A DNA stretch of 8,692 bases from assembly GCA_947445425.1 (NCBI GenBank), contig CANFFA010000075.1:1-8692 (forward strand), read 5' to 3'. The stretch is from Paludibacteraceae bacterium. Lineage in GTDB: Bacteria; Bacteroidota; Bacteroidia; Bacteroidales; Paludibacteraceae. Below the pieces are notes generated by a model that worked only from the letters and a program-made list of their open reading frames with translations, did not search any database and had not been told where the DNA came from. Made by a program: the position numbers and the translations under genes. Positions 1-6,534 of this stretch are shown one piece after another. The stretch's first letter is position 1; each line of letters starts with the position of its first letter.

Positions 1-1
1 T

Positions 2-28
2 AACGAGTTAAAACGATGGAAAGAATAG
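2..28 (+). CDS. possible C-terminal end of an upstream gene (partial)
   Basis: Read from base 2, the sequence gives NELKRWKE followed by a TAG stop at 26-28. The charged, lysine-rich tail looks like the end of a protein, and a strong hairpin terminator follows 20 bases later, as expected behind a + strand gene. Only eight codons are visible, so no family can be named and even its reality is uncertain. A different reading frame from the ATG at 16 would run through the terminator hairpin and was not accepted. Confidence 0.3.
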   Translation, partial: NELKRWKE

Positions 29-48
29 TAAAAAAAGCAGTATCATTA

Positions 49-98
49 TTTAAAACAGAAAAGGACAGGTTAAGACACCTGTCCTTTTCTGTTTTAAA
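49..98. terminator. bidirectional intrinsic terminator
   Basis: A 22-bp perfect inverted repeat (49-70 with 77-98) encloses the 6-base loop TAAGAC. The GC-rich core GGACAGGT/ACCTGTCC sits next to the loop. It is flanked by an A-tract on the left and TTTTCTGTTTT on the right, so either strand gives a hairpin followed by a U-rich tail. It lies between the presumed gene end at 28 (+) and the stop of the OmpA-LysM gene at 139 (-), where two converging genes would share one terminator. Confidence 0.85.
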
Positions 99-138
99 AG
101 AAATCAACACCTTTAAATGGTATCTATTCACATTAAAA

Positions 139-2856
139 TCATTTTACATACAAATCATGTAATGCCCGTGCTTTTTCCATACAAGCAGGATTATTCACAT
201 CAATTAAGTTAGACGGCAGTTTTGGAACACGAATCATAGTACCTTTTGCAACAATATCGGGATTAGCAATAAGATCCTTATTGGCCTCATAAATATAGAC
301 CCAAAAATCACGGGCTCCATAGTACTTTTTAGATACCAAAGTCAATCTACTTCCCTCTTCCATCTCTATTGTTGTGATAAACTGATTATAAGTCCTTCCA
401 TTTACGGTCATTGAAGAATTATCATTACGCTTCAACTCTGACTTTTCTGAGACTTCGGCTTTGTTTTCAACAACTGTAGTTCCTGGCTTCAACACCTTTA
501 CTTCAACCCGTCTATTTTTAGCCATATCCTTACCCAACACATTGGGAGCTAGTGGTTCTAGGTAAGCTCTACTTGTTGTGGTTAACTGCTTATCTGAGAC
601 GCCTTGTTCTTCAAAAAGTTGCTTTACAACAAGGGCTCTACTATTCCCCATGATGTAATTTGCCTTTAAAGAACCCACATTATCGGTATGGCCAACAATA
701 CGAAGATTAATATCTACATTCTCTTTCAATATTTCACTCAATGGCAATACTTTATCAGATTCTTCAGACAACAATTCCTTTGAATTGAACCCGAATTTCA
801 AATCCAATTCAGCAGCAATAGAACGAGCTTTATCAATTGGAATGGCATCTGACTCTACCAATTTAGCAATTTGCTTACCATCACTATCGGCTTTTGCAAC
901 ATTGACACTCTGGCGACTCGATTTATTATTCAATTTCTTACGAGCCAAAACAGGTACAGCTTTCTCATCACCATTTACAGATCTAGGTTTAGCTTTTTCA
1001 ACAGGCGCAGGTGTATCAACCAAAGGTTTAGCAGCTGGCACATCTGAAACTATTTTGGATTCTTCTGTATGTACAACGGGAGCTTTAACAATGTACTGTC
1101 TATTATTTATAGTTTTAATTACCCTTTGTGTAGTGTTTGTCTTTGGGGGAACAACAGGAGCTACAGATTTCGAAACTGAAATATCTTCAGTTTTTGATAT
1201 CGTATTAGTAACTGGCTCTACTTTAGGTGACTCTTCTGCCAAGTTTACACGATCCGCTTTGTCAGCTAATTTACGTGCTTGCGGAACAGTAGTTTCAACC
1301 AAAGGTGCAATGGTATCATCTACTAAGCTTTTGGATGAAGTTACTTGCGTTCTAGGGCGAATTCCCTGCTTCGCCAATGGAGTAGCAGCTGAAATTTTTG
1401 CTTCCTGCTCAGCTAAATTAACACGTACGGGACGTTCTGTAGTTTCTGGAGCCGACACAATCTCCTTTACTTGAGGACGTTCAACTGGAGCTTGTACTAC
1501 AGCTTTCTGCATTTTGGGTTCCGCTGCTACAACCACCTTTTTAGGACTAGTAATCGTCGGACGAACCAAAGTGGTCTCTGTTTCGGAAACATTAGTACGA
1601 ACAGGTCGCTTAGAAACAGTTGGAGTTTCAACAACAACTTTTTCAACAACAGGTGCTACTGGCGCATTAACAACTGATTTAGATTTTTGAATCGAGCGAG
1701 GAGGAAAATCAACACTAGTCCTTTGTGTAACAGCTGGCTGAGTAGGAGCAGTTTCTTGATCAGCTAAATTAATACGAACGGGACGTTTGGAAACGACGGG
1801 AGCAACTGCAACAGTCTCAGAAACAGGCACTACTGGAACTTGAGCGACTGATTTGGATTTTTGAATAGAACGAGCAGGAAAATCAACACTAGTCTTCTCA
1901 GAAACAACAGACTGAGTAGGAGCTATTTCTTGATCAGCTAAATTAATACGAACGGGACGCTTGGAAACGACGGGAGCAACTGCAACAGGAATAGTCTCAG
2001 CAACAGGAGTTACAGGAGCTTGAACAACAGATTTAGTTTTTTGAATCGAACGAGCAGATAAATCAACACTTGGCCTTTGAGAAGCAGCTGGCTGAGCAGG
2101 AGCAGTTTCTTGATCGGCTAAATTAATGCGAACAGGACGTTTGGAAACAACTGGAGCAAGTTCAACAGTAACATTCTCAGAAACAGGAGCTAGTGGAGTT
2201 TGAACATTTGATTTGTTTTTTTGAATTGAGCGAGCAGGTAAATCAACACTAGTCCTTTGAGAAGCAGCTGGCTGAGTAGGAGCAGCTTCTTGATCAGCTA
2301 AATTAATACGAATAGGACGTTTGGAAACGACAGGAGCAAGTTCAACAGAAACAGTCTCAACAACAGCTGTTACTGGAACTTGAACAACTGATTTAGGTTT
2401 TTGAATAGAACGAGCAGGTAAATCAACACTAGTCTTTTGAGAAACAATGGACTGAGTAGGAGCAGCATCTTGATCAGCTAAATTAATACGAACGGGACGC
2501 TTGGAAACGGCTGGTTCCACAACAACTGTTTCAATGACAGCCGCGGGAGTCATTTGAGGTTTAGTTTTTATTTTATTATTGGTTTGGGAAGGTGTGTCAA
2601 CCGAAGCTCCTTGAATAAATAAGGGCTGGGTAGATTTTACATCTTTATCTGCCAAATTTATACGGGTAGACTTGACTTTAGGCCTAGCAGTTTGTAGTGC
2701 TCCACTTTGACTATCTACCATACCATTTGTACTTGGAGTTGTAGGAGCCGCCTGCGCCTCTTGATCTGCAAGATTAATACGATTTGGTCTAACAGACTGT
2801 GCCATAAAATGTAGACTTATAGCAATCTGTGCGAAAAGCAAAATTATTTTTTTCAT
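139..2856 (-). CDS. exported OmpA/LysM protein with RINLADQE repeat linker
   Basis: 905 residues. Residues 1-20 form a Sec signal peptide (KK, hydrophobic core, cleavage probably after FMAQ-S). Residues 21 to about 680 are a low-complexity Pro/Val/Ala/Lys/Thr linker carrying ten copies of a motif related to RINLADQE (starting near 26, 65, 123, 183, 243, 303, 361, 420, 478 and 536). Five of these lie in near-identical units of 58-60 residues (118-414). Residues about 683-788 form an OmpA-like peptidoglycan-binding domain with GHTDNVGS, the binding pair D725 and R740 (15 apart, as in E. coli OmpA D271/R286) and NRRVEV. Residues about 829-880 resemble a LysM domain (EEGSRLTLVSKKYYG...GTMIRVP). 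No beta-barrel or lipobox is seen, so I infer a periplasmic wall-binding protein. It sits 75 bases after manA with no clear promoter of its own. The domains are sure; the role of the repeats is unknown. Confidence 0.9.
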   Translation of the reverse strand: MKKIILLFAQIAISLHFMAQSVRPNRINLADQEAQAAPTTPSTNGMVDSQSGALQTARPKVKSTRINLADKDVKSTQPLFIQGASVDTPSQTNNKIKTKPQMTPAAVIETVVVEPAVSKRPVRINLADQDAAPTQSIVSQKTSVDLPARSIQKPKSVVQVPVTAVVETVSVELAPVVSKRPIRINLADQEAAPTQPAASQRTSVDLPARSIQKNKSNVQTPLAPVSENVTVELAPVVSKRPVRINLADQETAPAQPAASQRPSVDLSARSIQKTKSVVQAPVTPVAETIPVAVAPVVSKRPVRINLADQEIAPTQSVVSEKTSVDFPARSIQKSKSVAQVPVVPVSETVAVAPVVSKRPVRINLADQETAPTQPAVTQRTSVDFPPRSIQKSKSVVNAPVAPVVEKVVVETPTVSKRPVRTNVSETETTLVRPTITSPKKVVVAAEPKMQKAVVQAPVERPQVKEIVSAPETTERPVRVNLAEQEAKISAATPLAKQGIRPRTQVTSSKSLVDDTIAPLVETTVPQARKLADKADRVNLAEESPKVEPVTNTISKTEDISVSKSVAPVVPPKTNTTQRVIKTINNRQYIVKAPVVHTEESKIVSDVPAAKPLVDTPAPVEKAKPRSVNGDEKAVPVLARKKLNNKSSRQSVNVAKADSDGKQIAKLVESDAIPIDKARSIAAELDLKFGFNSKELLSEESDKVLPLSEILKENVDINLRIVGHTDNVGSLKANYIMGNSRALVVKQLFEEQGVSDKQLTTTSRAYLEPLAPNVLGKDMAKNRRVEVKVLKPGTTVVENKAEVSEKSELKRNDNSSMTVNGRTYNQFITTIEMEEGSRLTLVSKKYYGARDFWVYIYEANKDLIANPDIVAKGTMIRVPKLPSNLIDVNNPACMEKARALHDLYVK
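1615..2505 (-). repeat. five tandem ~180-bp coding repeats
   Basis: These lie inside the OmpA-LysM gene. Units, in coding order, are 2505-2326, 2325-2146, 2145-1966 (60 codons each), 1965-1792 (58) and 1791-1615 (59). Each begins with SKRPVRINLADQ or SKRPIRINLADQ, continues with a TSVDLPARSIQK-like middle, and ends in a variable V/P/E-rich tail closing with APVV or TPTV. A sixth, decayed start (SKRPVRTNVSETE) follows. The length changes fall in the variable tail, and nucleotide similarity is high enough to see by eye. Confidence 0.9.
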
Positions 2857-2875
2857 TTTACAATGGTATTAATGG

Positions 2876-2903
2876 GTAGAGACGCAATGAATTGCGCCTC
2901 TAC
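2876..2903. repeat. REP-like palindrome GTAGAG...CTCTAC
   Basis: A 13-base arm (2876-2888, GTAGAGACGCAAT) pairs with 2891-2903 (ATTGCGCCTCTAC) across a 2-base loop, with a single A/C mismatch. It lies in the 75-base gap between manA and the OmpA-LysM gene. From memory, palindromes of the form GTAGAGACGC...GCGTCTCTAC recur in intergenic DNA of several Bacteroidota and cyanobacteria. Only one copy is in this window, so calling it a dispersed repeat is an inference. Confidence 0.65.
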
Positions 2904-2931
2904 ATTGCGTGTATACAATAAAATATAAGCT

Positions 2932-3912
2932 TTAAACCTCACCTTCAACATAAACTTCCAATAAACAGACCTCATTATCTGGAATCAAACTCAATTGATC
3001 GATAGAAGCAGGAATAAGAACCGTATCGCCTTTATTGACAATCGTTTTAGTATTTTCAAATTCAATTACAAAATTACCTTCCAAACACATATAGGCCACA
3101 AAAGAATCGATAGCAGCATAATGACGGGTAATATTTTGGTCAAATCGCAAGACATTGGTTGTAAAATAAGAGCAACTTACAAGGGGAGTCACTTCATTTA
3201 AAGCAGCACAGTAGTTTGTTTTAGGATCTTTAGATGCAGTAAAATCAATCACATCCAATGCCTGTTCAGTGTGCAAATCACGCTCATTGCCCTTATCGTC
3301 TGTCCGTTTATAGTCATAAATGCGATAGGTAATGTCGCTGCTTTGTTGAATTTCCGCTACTACTACTCCTTTGCCGATGGCATGTACCAATCCAGCAGGA
3401 ATAAAAAATACGTCACCTTTGGAAACTGGAACCTTTTGCAATAAGTCTTCAACTTTGTCTTCCTCCATGGCATCCAAATAGGTATCACGAGAACAATCCT
3501 CGGAAAAACCGATAATTAATTCGGCACCTTTGTCTGCATCCACTACATACCACATTTCTGTTTTACCGAAAGAGTTATGACGCTCCGCAGCTACTTCATC
3601 GCCAGGATGTACTTGAATGGATAAATTCTCGTTGGCATCGATCAATTTAAATAACAATGGAAATGAAAGTCCAAAGGTATCATAATTCTGATCACCAATC
3701 AATTCACCCATGTAAATCTCAATCAGTTCTTGTAAATTATTACCTGCTAAAAATCCGTTGGTAACAACAGACTCATCACCTTCATAACCAGAAAGTTCCC
3801 AACTCTCACCCAATTTATCGGTTAATGCTGATTTTTCAAATATACTTTTTAGTTTTGAACCACCCCATATTTTATCTTTCAATATGGGTTCAAATTTCAA
3901 TGGATACAACAT
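2932..3912 (-). CDS. manA: mannose-6-phosphate isomerase, class I (short form)
   Basis: 326 residues, the usual length of the compact bacterial ManA. It interconverts mannose-6-phosphate and fructose-6-phosphate in the cytoplasm, linking mannose use and GDP-mannose precursors to glycolysis. The metal site of the cupin fold is visible: Q100 and H102 in SIQVHPGD, E119 in KTEMWYVV and H177 in PAGLVHAIGKG. R197 in ITYRIYDYKR matches the conserved active-site arginine. The start MLYPLKFEPILKDKIWGG agrees with the family N-terminus. It lies 246 bases after galE, with a terminator between them, and 75 bases before the OmpA-LysM gene, with which it may be co-transcribed. No Shine-Dalgarno site and no convincing TAnnTTTG box were found upstream; CAAAATGA at 3988-3995 (reverse strand TCATTTTG) is one base off. 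Confidence 0.95.
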   Translation of the reverse strand: MLYPLKFEPILKDKIWGGSKLKSIFEKSALTDKLGESWELSGYEGDESVVTNGFLAGNNLQELIEIYMGELIGDQNYDTFGLSFPLLFKLIDANENLSIQVHPGDEVAAERHNSFGKTEMWYVVDADKGAELIIGFSEDCSRDTYLDAMEEDKVEDLLQKVPVSKGDVFFIPAGLVHAIGKGVVVAEIQQSSDITYRIYDYKRTDDKGNERDLHTEQALDVIDFTASKDPKTNYCAALNEVTPLVSCSYFTTNVLRFDQNITRHYAAIDSFVAYMCLEGNFVIEFENTKTIVNKGDTVLIPASIDQLSLIPDNEVCLLEVYVEGEV

Positions 3913-3922
3913 CTTTCGTAGT

Positions 3923-3950
3923 AATTAATAATTAATAATTCACAATGAAT
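3923..3950. repeat. AT-rich repeat fragment related to 5211-5284
   Basis: A run of overlapping AATTAAT/ATTAATAATT units ending in AATTCACAATGAAT, just upstream of the manA start. It resembles one half of the AATTCATAATTCGCAATT hairpin at 5211-5284, but has no matching second arm here. It is likely the remains of, or seed for, the same simple element; similarity by chance in AT-rich DNA is possible. Confidence 0.4.
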
Positions 3951-4026
3951 AAATGGGAAATGCTTCGGTTCAGTTCTATTTCGAAAACAAAATGAATTGA
4001 ATAAACCTATTTCATATTTATTAAAA

Positions 4027-4073
4027 AAACAATAAGCATTTGTTAGACTCATCCAACAAATTGCTTATTGTTT
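4027..4073 (-). terminator. terminator of the nucleotidyltransferase-galE unit
   Basis: Arms 4027-4044 and 4055-4073 pair along 18 bases with one bulged base (AAACAATAAGCATTTGTT against AACAAATTGCTTATTGTTT) around a 10-base loop. On the - strand it is followed by a run of seven T (complement of 4023-4029), fitting an intrinsic terminator about 86 bases behind the galE stop. On the + strand TTTATTTTTA follows as well, so it could work both ways, but no + strand gene reads into it. Confidence 0.8.
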
Positions 4074-4158
4074 ATTTTTATTCAATTGACATTTCAAGAC
4101 CTATAATGGAATGTACAGAACAACCACAGGACACTTGCCAACTATTTACTTATAAATT

Positions 4159-5196
4159 TCAAGCTTCCGCCTTCGTTCTTTTAGCCAAATTCAATTCCCA
4201 TGCCCAAGCACTGCGAAGTGTTTCTTCCAAAGTTTCAGTAGCAATCCATCCTAATTCATTGTTAGCATAACTAGGATCGGCCCATACTTTCTCAATATCT
4301 CCTTCACGACGCGCCACAATTTTATGCGGTACTTTCACTTCGTTCACTTTTTCAAAAGTATCAATAATTTCTAAAACAGAAAGGCCACGACCAGTACCCA
4401 AATTAAAAGTTTCAACCTGATTTTTTGTCTTTTTATCCAACATTCTTTGCACGGCAATGACATGCGCTTTGGCTAAATCCACCACATGGATATAATCACG
4501 AATACAAGATCCATCAGGGGTATCATAATCATTACCATATACTTGTAACTGCTTGCGCAAACCAATTGCAGTTTGTGTCACAAAAGGCAATAAATTATTC
4601 GGCACGCCATTTGGTAATTCACCAATCTCAGCAGAAGCGTGAGCCCCTATTGGATTAAAATATCGAAGAATAATACTTTGAGTACCTGGGTTAGAACGCA
4701 AGGTATCACAAATAATTTCCTCACCAATCTGTTTTGTATTCCCATAAGGAGATAAAGCTACTTTAATGGGTGCATCTTCGGTAACTGGCAATACATCTGG
4801 CTGACCATAAACCGTACAAGAAGAAGAAAATACAAAATTATCTACTTTATGAATTGGCATCAATTGCAATAAATTAATCACAGAAACAAGATTATTTCTA
4901 TAATATAACAAAGGTTTATCAACAGATTCCCCTACAGCCTTACTCGCAGCGAAATGAATGATTGCAGCGATATTGCTATGTTTTTCAAACAATCTGTCCA
5001 TACTGACATAATCAACACAATCCACATTTTCAAAAATTGGACGTTTGCCAGTAATCTTTTCGATTCCAGACAAAACATCAATGCTTGAATTTGATAAATT
5101 ATCAACGATTACAACCTCAAAACCTTGCTTTTGTAATTCAACAACTGTATGAGAACCAATAAATCCGGTACCACCCGTAACTAATATTTTAGCCAT
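4159..5196 (-). CDS. galE: UDP-glucose 4-epimerase (GalE)
   Basis: 345 residues, an extended short-chain dehydrogenase that interconverts UDP-glucose and UDP-galactose in the cytoplasm with bound NAD. It shows the N-terminal nucleotide loop GGTGFIG (8-14), D32 for the NAD ribose, HFAASKAVGES (81-91), catalytic S126 in FSSSCTVYG, Y151 and K155 in SPYGNTK, RYFNPIGAH (178-186), and the UDP-binding R297 and D300 in VARREGD. The position equal to E. coli Y299, which limits the sugar pocket, is V304 here, so N-acetylated substrates may also fit. It follows the sugar nucleotidyltransferase by 93 bases that contain a long hairpin and no promoter box, so co-transcription is likely. A terminator closes the unit downstream. 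Confidence 0.96.
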   Translation of the reverse strand: MAKILVTGGTGFIGSHTVVELQKQGFEVVIVDNLSNSSIDVLSGIEKITGKRPIFENVDCVDYVSMDRLFEKHSNIAAIIHFAASKAVGESVDKPLLYYRNNLVSVINLLQLMPIHKVDNFVFSSSCTVYGQPDVLPVTEDAPIKVALSPYGNTKQIGEEIICDTLRSNPGTQSIILRYFNPIGAHASAEIGELPNGVPNNLLPFVTQTAIGLRKQLQVYGNDYDTPDGSCIRDYIHVVDLAKAHVIAVQRMLDKKTKNQVETFNLGTGRGLSVLEIIDTFEKVNEVKVPHKIVARREGDIEKVWADPSYANNELGWIATETLEETLRSAWAWELNLAKRTKAEA

Positions 5197-5210
5197 AAAC
5201 TTTATTTAAC

Positions 5211-5284
5211 AATTCATAATTCGCAATTCATAATTAAGAAATATGAATCGTGTAATATGAATTATGAATTGTGAATTATGAATT
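5211..5284. repeat. long AT-rich intercistronic hairpin
   Basis: Arms 5211-5235 (AATTCATAATTCGCAATT...) and 5260-5284 are complementary over 25 bases with one C/T difference, which becomes a G-U pair in RNA. The loop is 24 bases. Each arm is itself built from AATTCATAATT half-units. It fills most of the gap between the nucleotidyltransferase stop and the galE start. There is no T-run of terminator type, so a role in processing, mRNA stability or partial attenuation is more likely. It may be a dispersed simple element. Confidence 0.8.
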
Positions 5285-5289
5285 ATAAA

Positions 5290-6195
5290 TTATTTATACA
5301 ATTTTTCTGGATAACTTCCTTTGCGAACCAATTCATTAATTTTGATAACGACTTGTGGACGATCTTCAGCATAAGTAACACCAAACCATTTTGATGGAGT
5401 GTCAAGTACTTTGCAAGTCACTTGTTTCGCTACAATTAAATCATTTACTGCCAAAGGAATGTAAAACTCAGATTTTAATTTCTGACCATCTTCTGCTAAG
5501 AATTTTTTGAAAGCTTCTACAGAATAATCAAAATAATCTGGCGTGAATCCCCACATATTCATAGAAACCGGAGTGTTAGCTGCCAAAACCACTTCATCCC
5601 CTTTTTCATCTACAAAAACAATTTTACCACCTTTTTCCTCGATGTGCGTGCGTTCTACTACATTTTGCAACAATTGATTTTCATCAACCATACAAACACC
5701 GCGACTTACGGCACCGCTTTCTGACAAAGTATTACCAACACGGTAACCTACCATACAGTACTCATTCTTTTTTCCTTCAACACTACGTAAGAAATCAGCC
5801 AAAATAGCAAAAGACTCTTGTCCATAAAAATCATCAGCATTAATTACTGCAAATGGCTCTTTAATAGCATCTTTACCCATCAAAACAGCATGATTAGTAC
5901 CCCAAGGTTTTTCACGTTCAGTATTGTAAGTAGAACCTTCAGGTACATTGTTCAGTTCTTGAAAAACAATGTCTGTATCAATCAGACCTTTATATTTATC
6001 TACAACAGCAGCTTTAAAATCTTGTTCAAAACTAGAACGAATCACAAAAACAATCTTTCCAAAGCCTGCTCTAATGGCGTCATAAATAGAATAATCCATG
6101 ATTGTTTCACCATTGGGACCTAAGCCGTCCAATTGTTTCAAACCGCCATAACGGCTTCCCATTCCTGCTGCTAATACAAATAAAGTTGGTTTCAT
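5290..6195 (-). CDS. sugar-phosphate nucleotidyltransferase
   Basis: 301 residues, a cytoplasmic GT-A-fold enzyme that would join a sugar-1-phosphate and an NTP to give an NDP-sugar and pyrophosphate. The signature loop LAAGMGSRYGG (8-18) with K20 is at the N-terminus, as in glucose-1-phosphate and mannose-1-phosphate nucleotidyltransferases. Further motifs are PWGTNHAV (97-104), the metal-site NADDFYG (119-125), VVERTH (179-184), SMNMWGF (211-217) and KWFGVTYAED (269-278). The sequence does not fit RmlA, GalU or ManC closely. It belongs to the GGLKQ subgroup with an undefined substrate, so no gene symbol is given. It is probably the first gene of the unit with galE: a TAnnTTTG box lies just upstream and no Shine-Dalgarno site is present. 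The start MKPTLFVLAAG is the natural family N-terminus. Confidence 0.9.
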   Translation of the reverse strand: MKPTLFVLAAGMGSRYGGLKQLDGLGPNGETIMDYSIYDAIRAGFGKIVFVIRSSFEQDFKAAVVDKYKGLIDTDIVFQELNNVPEGSTYNTEREKPWGTNHAVLMGKDAIKEPFAVINADDFYGQESFAILADFLRSVEGKKNEYCMVGYRVGNTLSESGAVSRGVCMVDENQLLQNVVERTHIEEKGGKIVFVDEKGDEVVLAANTPVSMNMWGFTPDYFDYSVEAFKKFLAEDGQKLKSEFYIPLAVNDLIVAKQVTCKVLDTPSKWFGVTYAEDRPQVVIKINELVRKGSYPEKLYK

Positions 6196-6220
6196 ATATT
6201 TTTATTTAGTTTACAAGCTG

Positions 6221-6251
6221 CAAAATTAACCAATAGTTTTGAATTAAAAAA
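6221..6251 (-). promoter_or_regulatory. Bacteroidetes-type promoter of the nucleotidyltransferase
   Basis: On the - strand TAATTTTG (complement of 6221-6228) is a full match to the -7 consensus TAnnTTTG. The -33 position 19 bases upstream (6248-6251) reads TTTT instead of TTTG, so it is partial. Transcription would start near 6217, leaving a leader of about 20 bases before the ATG at 6195. Confidence 0.6.
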
Positions 6252-6486
6252 TTAATTAACATCCAATTTCAGAACTATTTCAATCAAATCAAATTATATC
6301 TTCATGTAAAAAATGATCACTAAAATGAAAGTACAAGAAGACTGCAATAACATAAATTAAAACATCAAAAAGAGCAAATAAGTATGGCAATACTCGTAAT
6401 CAAAAGCTGGCATTTAGTTAAAACAAGCAATGATTCAAAGTCCTCAAATTTTAAGCATTATTATTTAAAATACGCACTACATAAAG

Positions 6487-6517
6487 GTTGTAGACATTTT
6501 CATTTATACTATCTTTG
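6487..6517 (+). promoter_or_regulatory. Bacteroidetes-type promoter of the DUF5715 gene
   Basis: The -7 box TATCTTTG at 6510-6517 fits TAnnTTTG exactly. Nineteen bases upstream is GTTG (6487-6490), three of four bases of the -33 box TTTG. The predicted transcription start near 6521 leaves a leader of only about 14 bases before the ATG at 6535. This is the best-formed promoter in the window. Confidence 0.75.
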
Positions 6518-6534
6518 CTCAACAAACATGAAAC

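Larger units (their letters stand above)
6196..6534. other. divergent intergenic region, no gene
   Basis: 339 bases, very AT-rich, between two divergent genes. The - strand promoter is at the left end and the + strand promoter at the right. In the middle (about 6255-6480) I find no convincing operator palindrome, terminator or small RNA. Short open frames here on both strands lack codon bias and family resemblance. Confidence 0.7.

Noticed and set aside
16..162. 48-codon open frame starting at ATG 16
   Set aside because: It would cross the terminator hairpin and overlap the end of the opposite-strand gene; no family resemblance.
785..1474. 229-codon open frame on + across the OmpA-LysM gene
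   Set aside because: It lies opposite the linker and OmpA domain of a clear gene. Its Ser/Thr/Leu-rich content is the mirror of biased linker codons and it resembles no family.
1471..1677. 68-codon open frame on + in the repeat region
   Set aside because: Asn/Arg/Ser-rich antisense reading of the repeat linker, with no start context or known domain.
1615..2505. Tandem repeats considered as a CRISPR array or phase-variable non-coding repeat
   Set aside because: Units are contiguous without spacers, keep reading frame and encode similar peptides, so they are protein repeats.
4040..4270. 76-codon open frame on +
   Set aside because: Begins within the galE terminator and overlaps the galE 3' end in antisense; no supporting features.
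5818..6123. 101-codon open frame on + inside the nucleotidyltransferase
   Set aside because: Antisense shadow of a well-supported enzyme gene, rich in Ile/Asn/Phe from AT bias.
6234..6241. TAGTTTTG on +, a -7 promoter box match
   Set aside because: No -33 partner at the right spacing and no gene within nearly 300 bases; it overlaps the opposite promoter.
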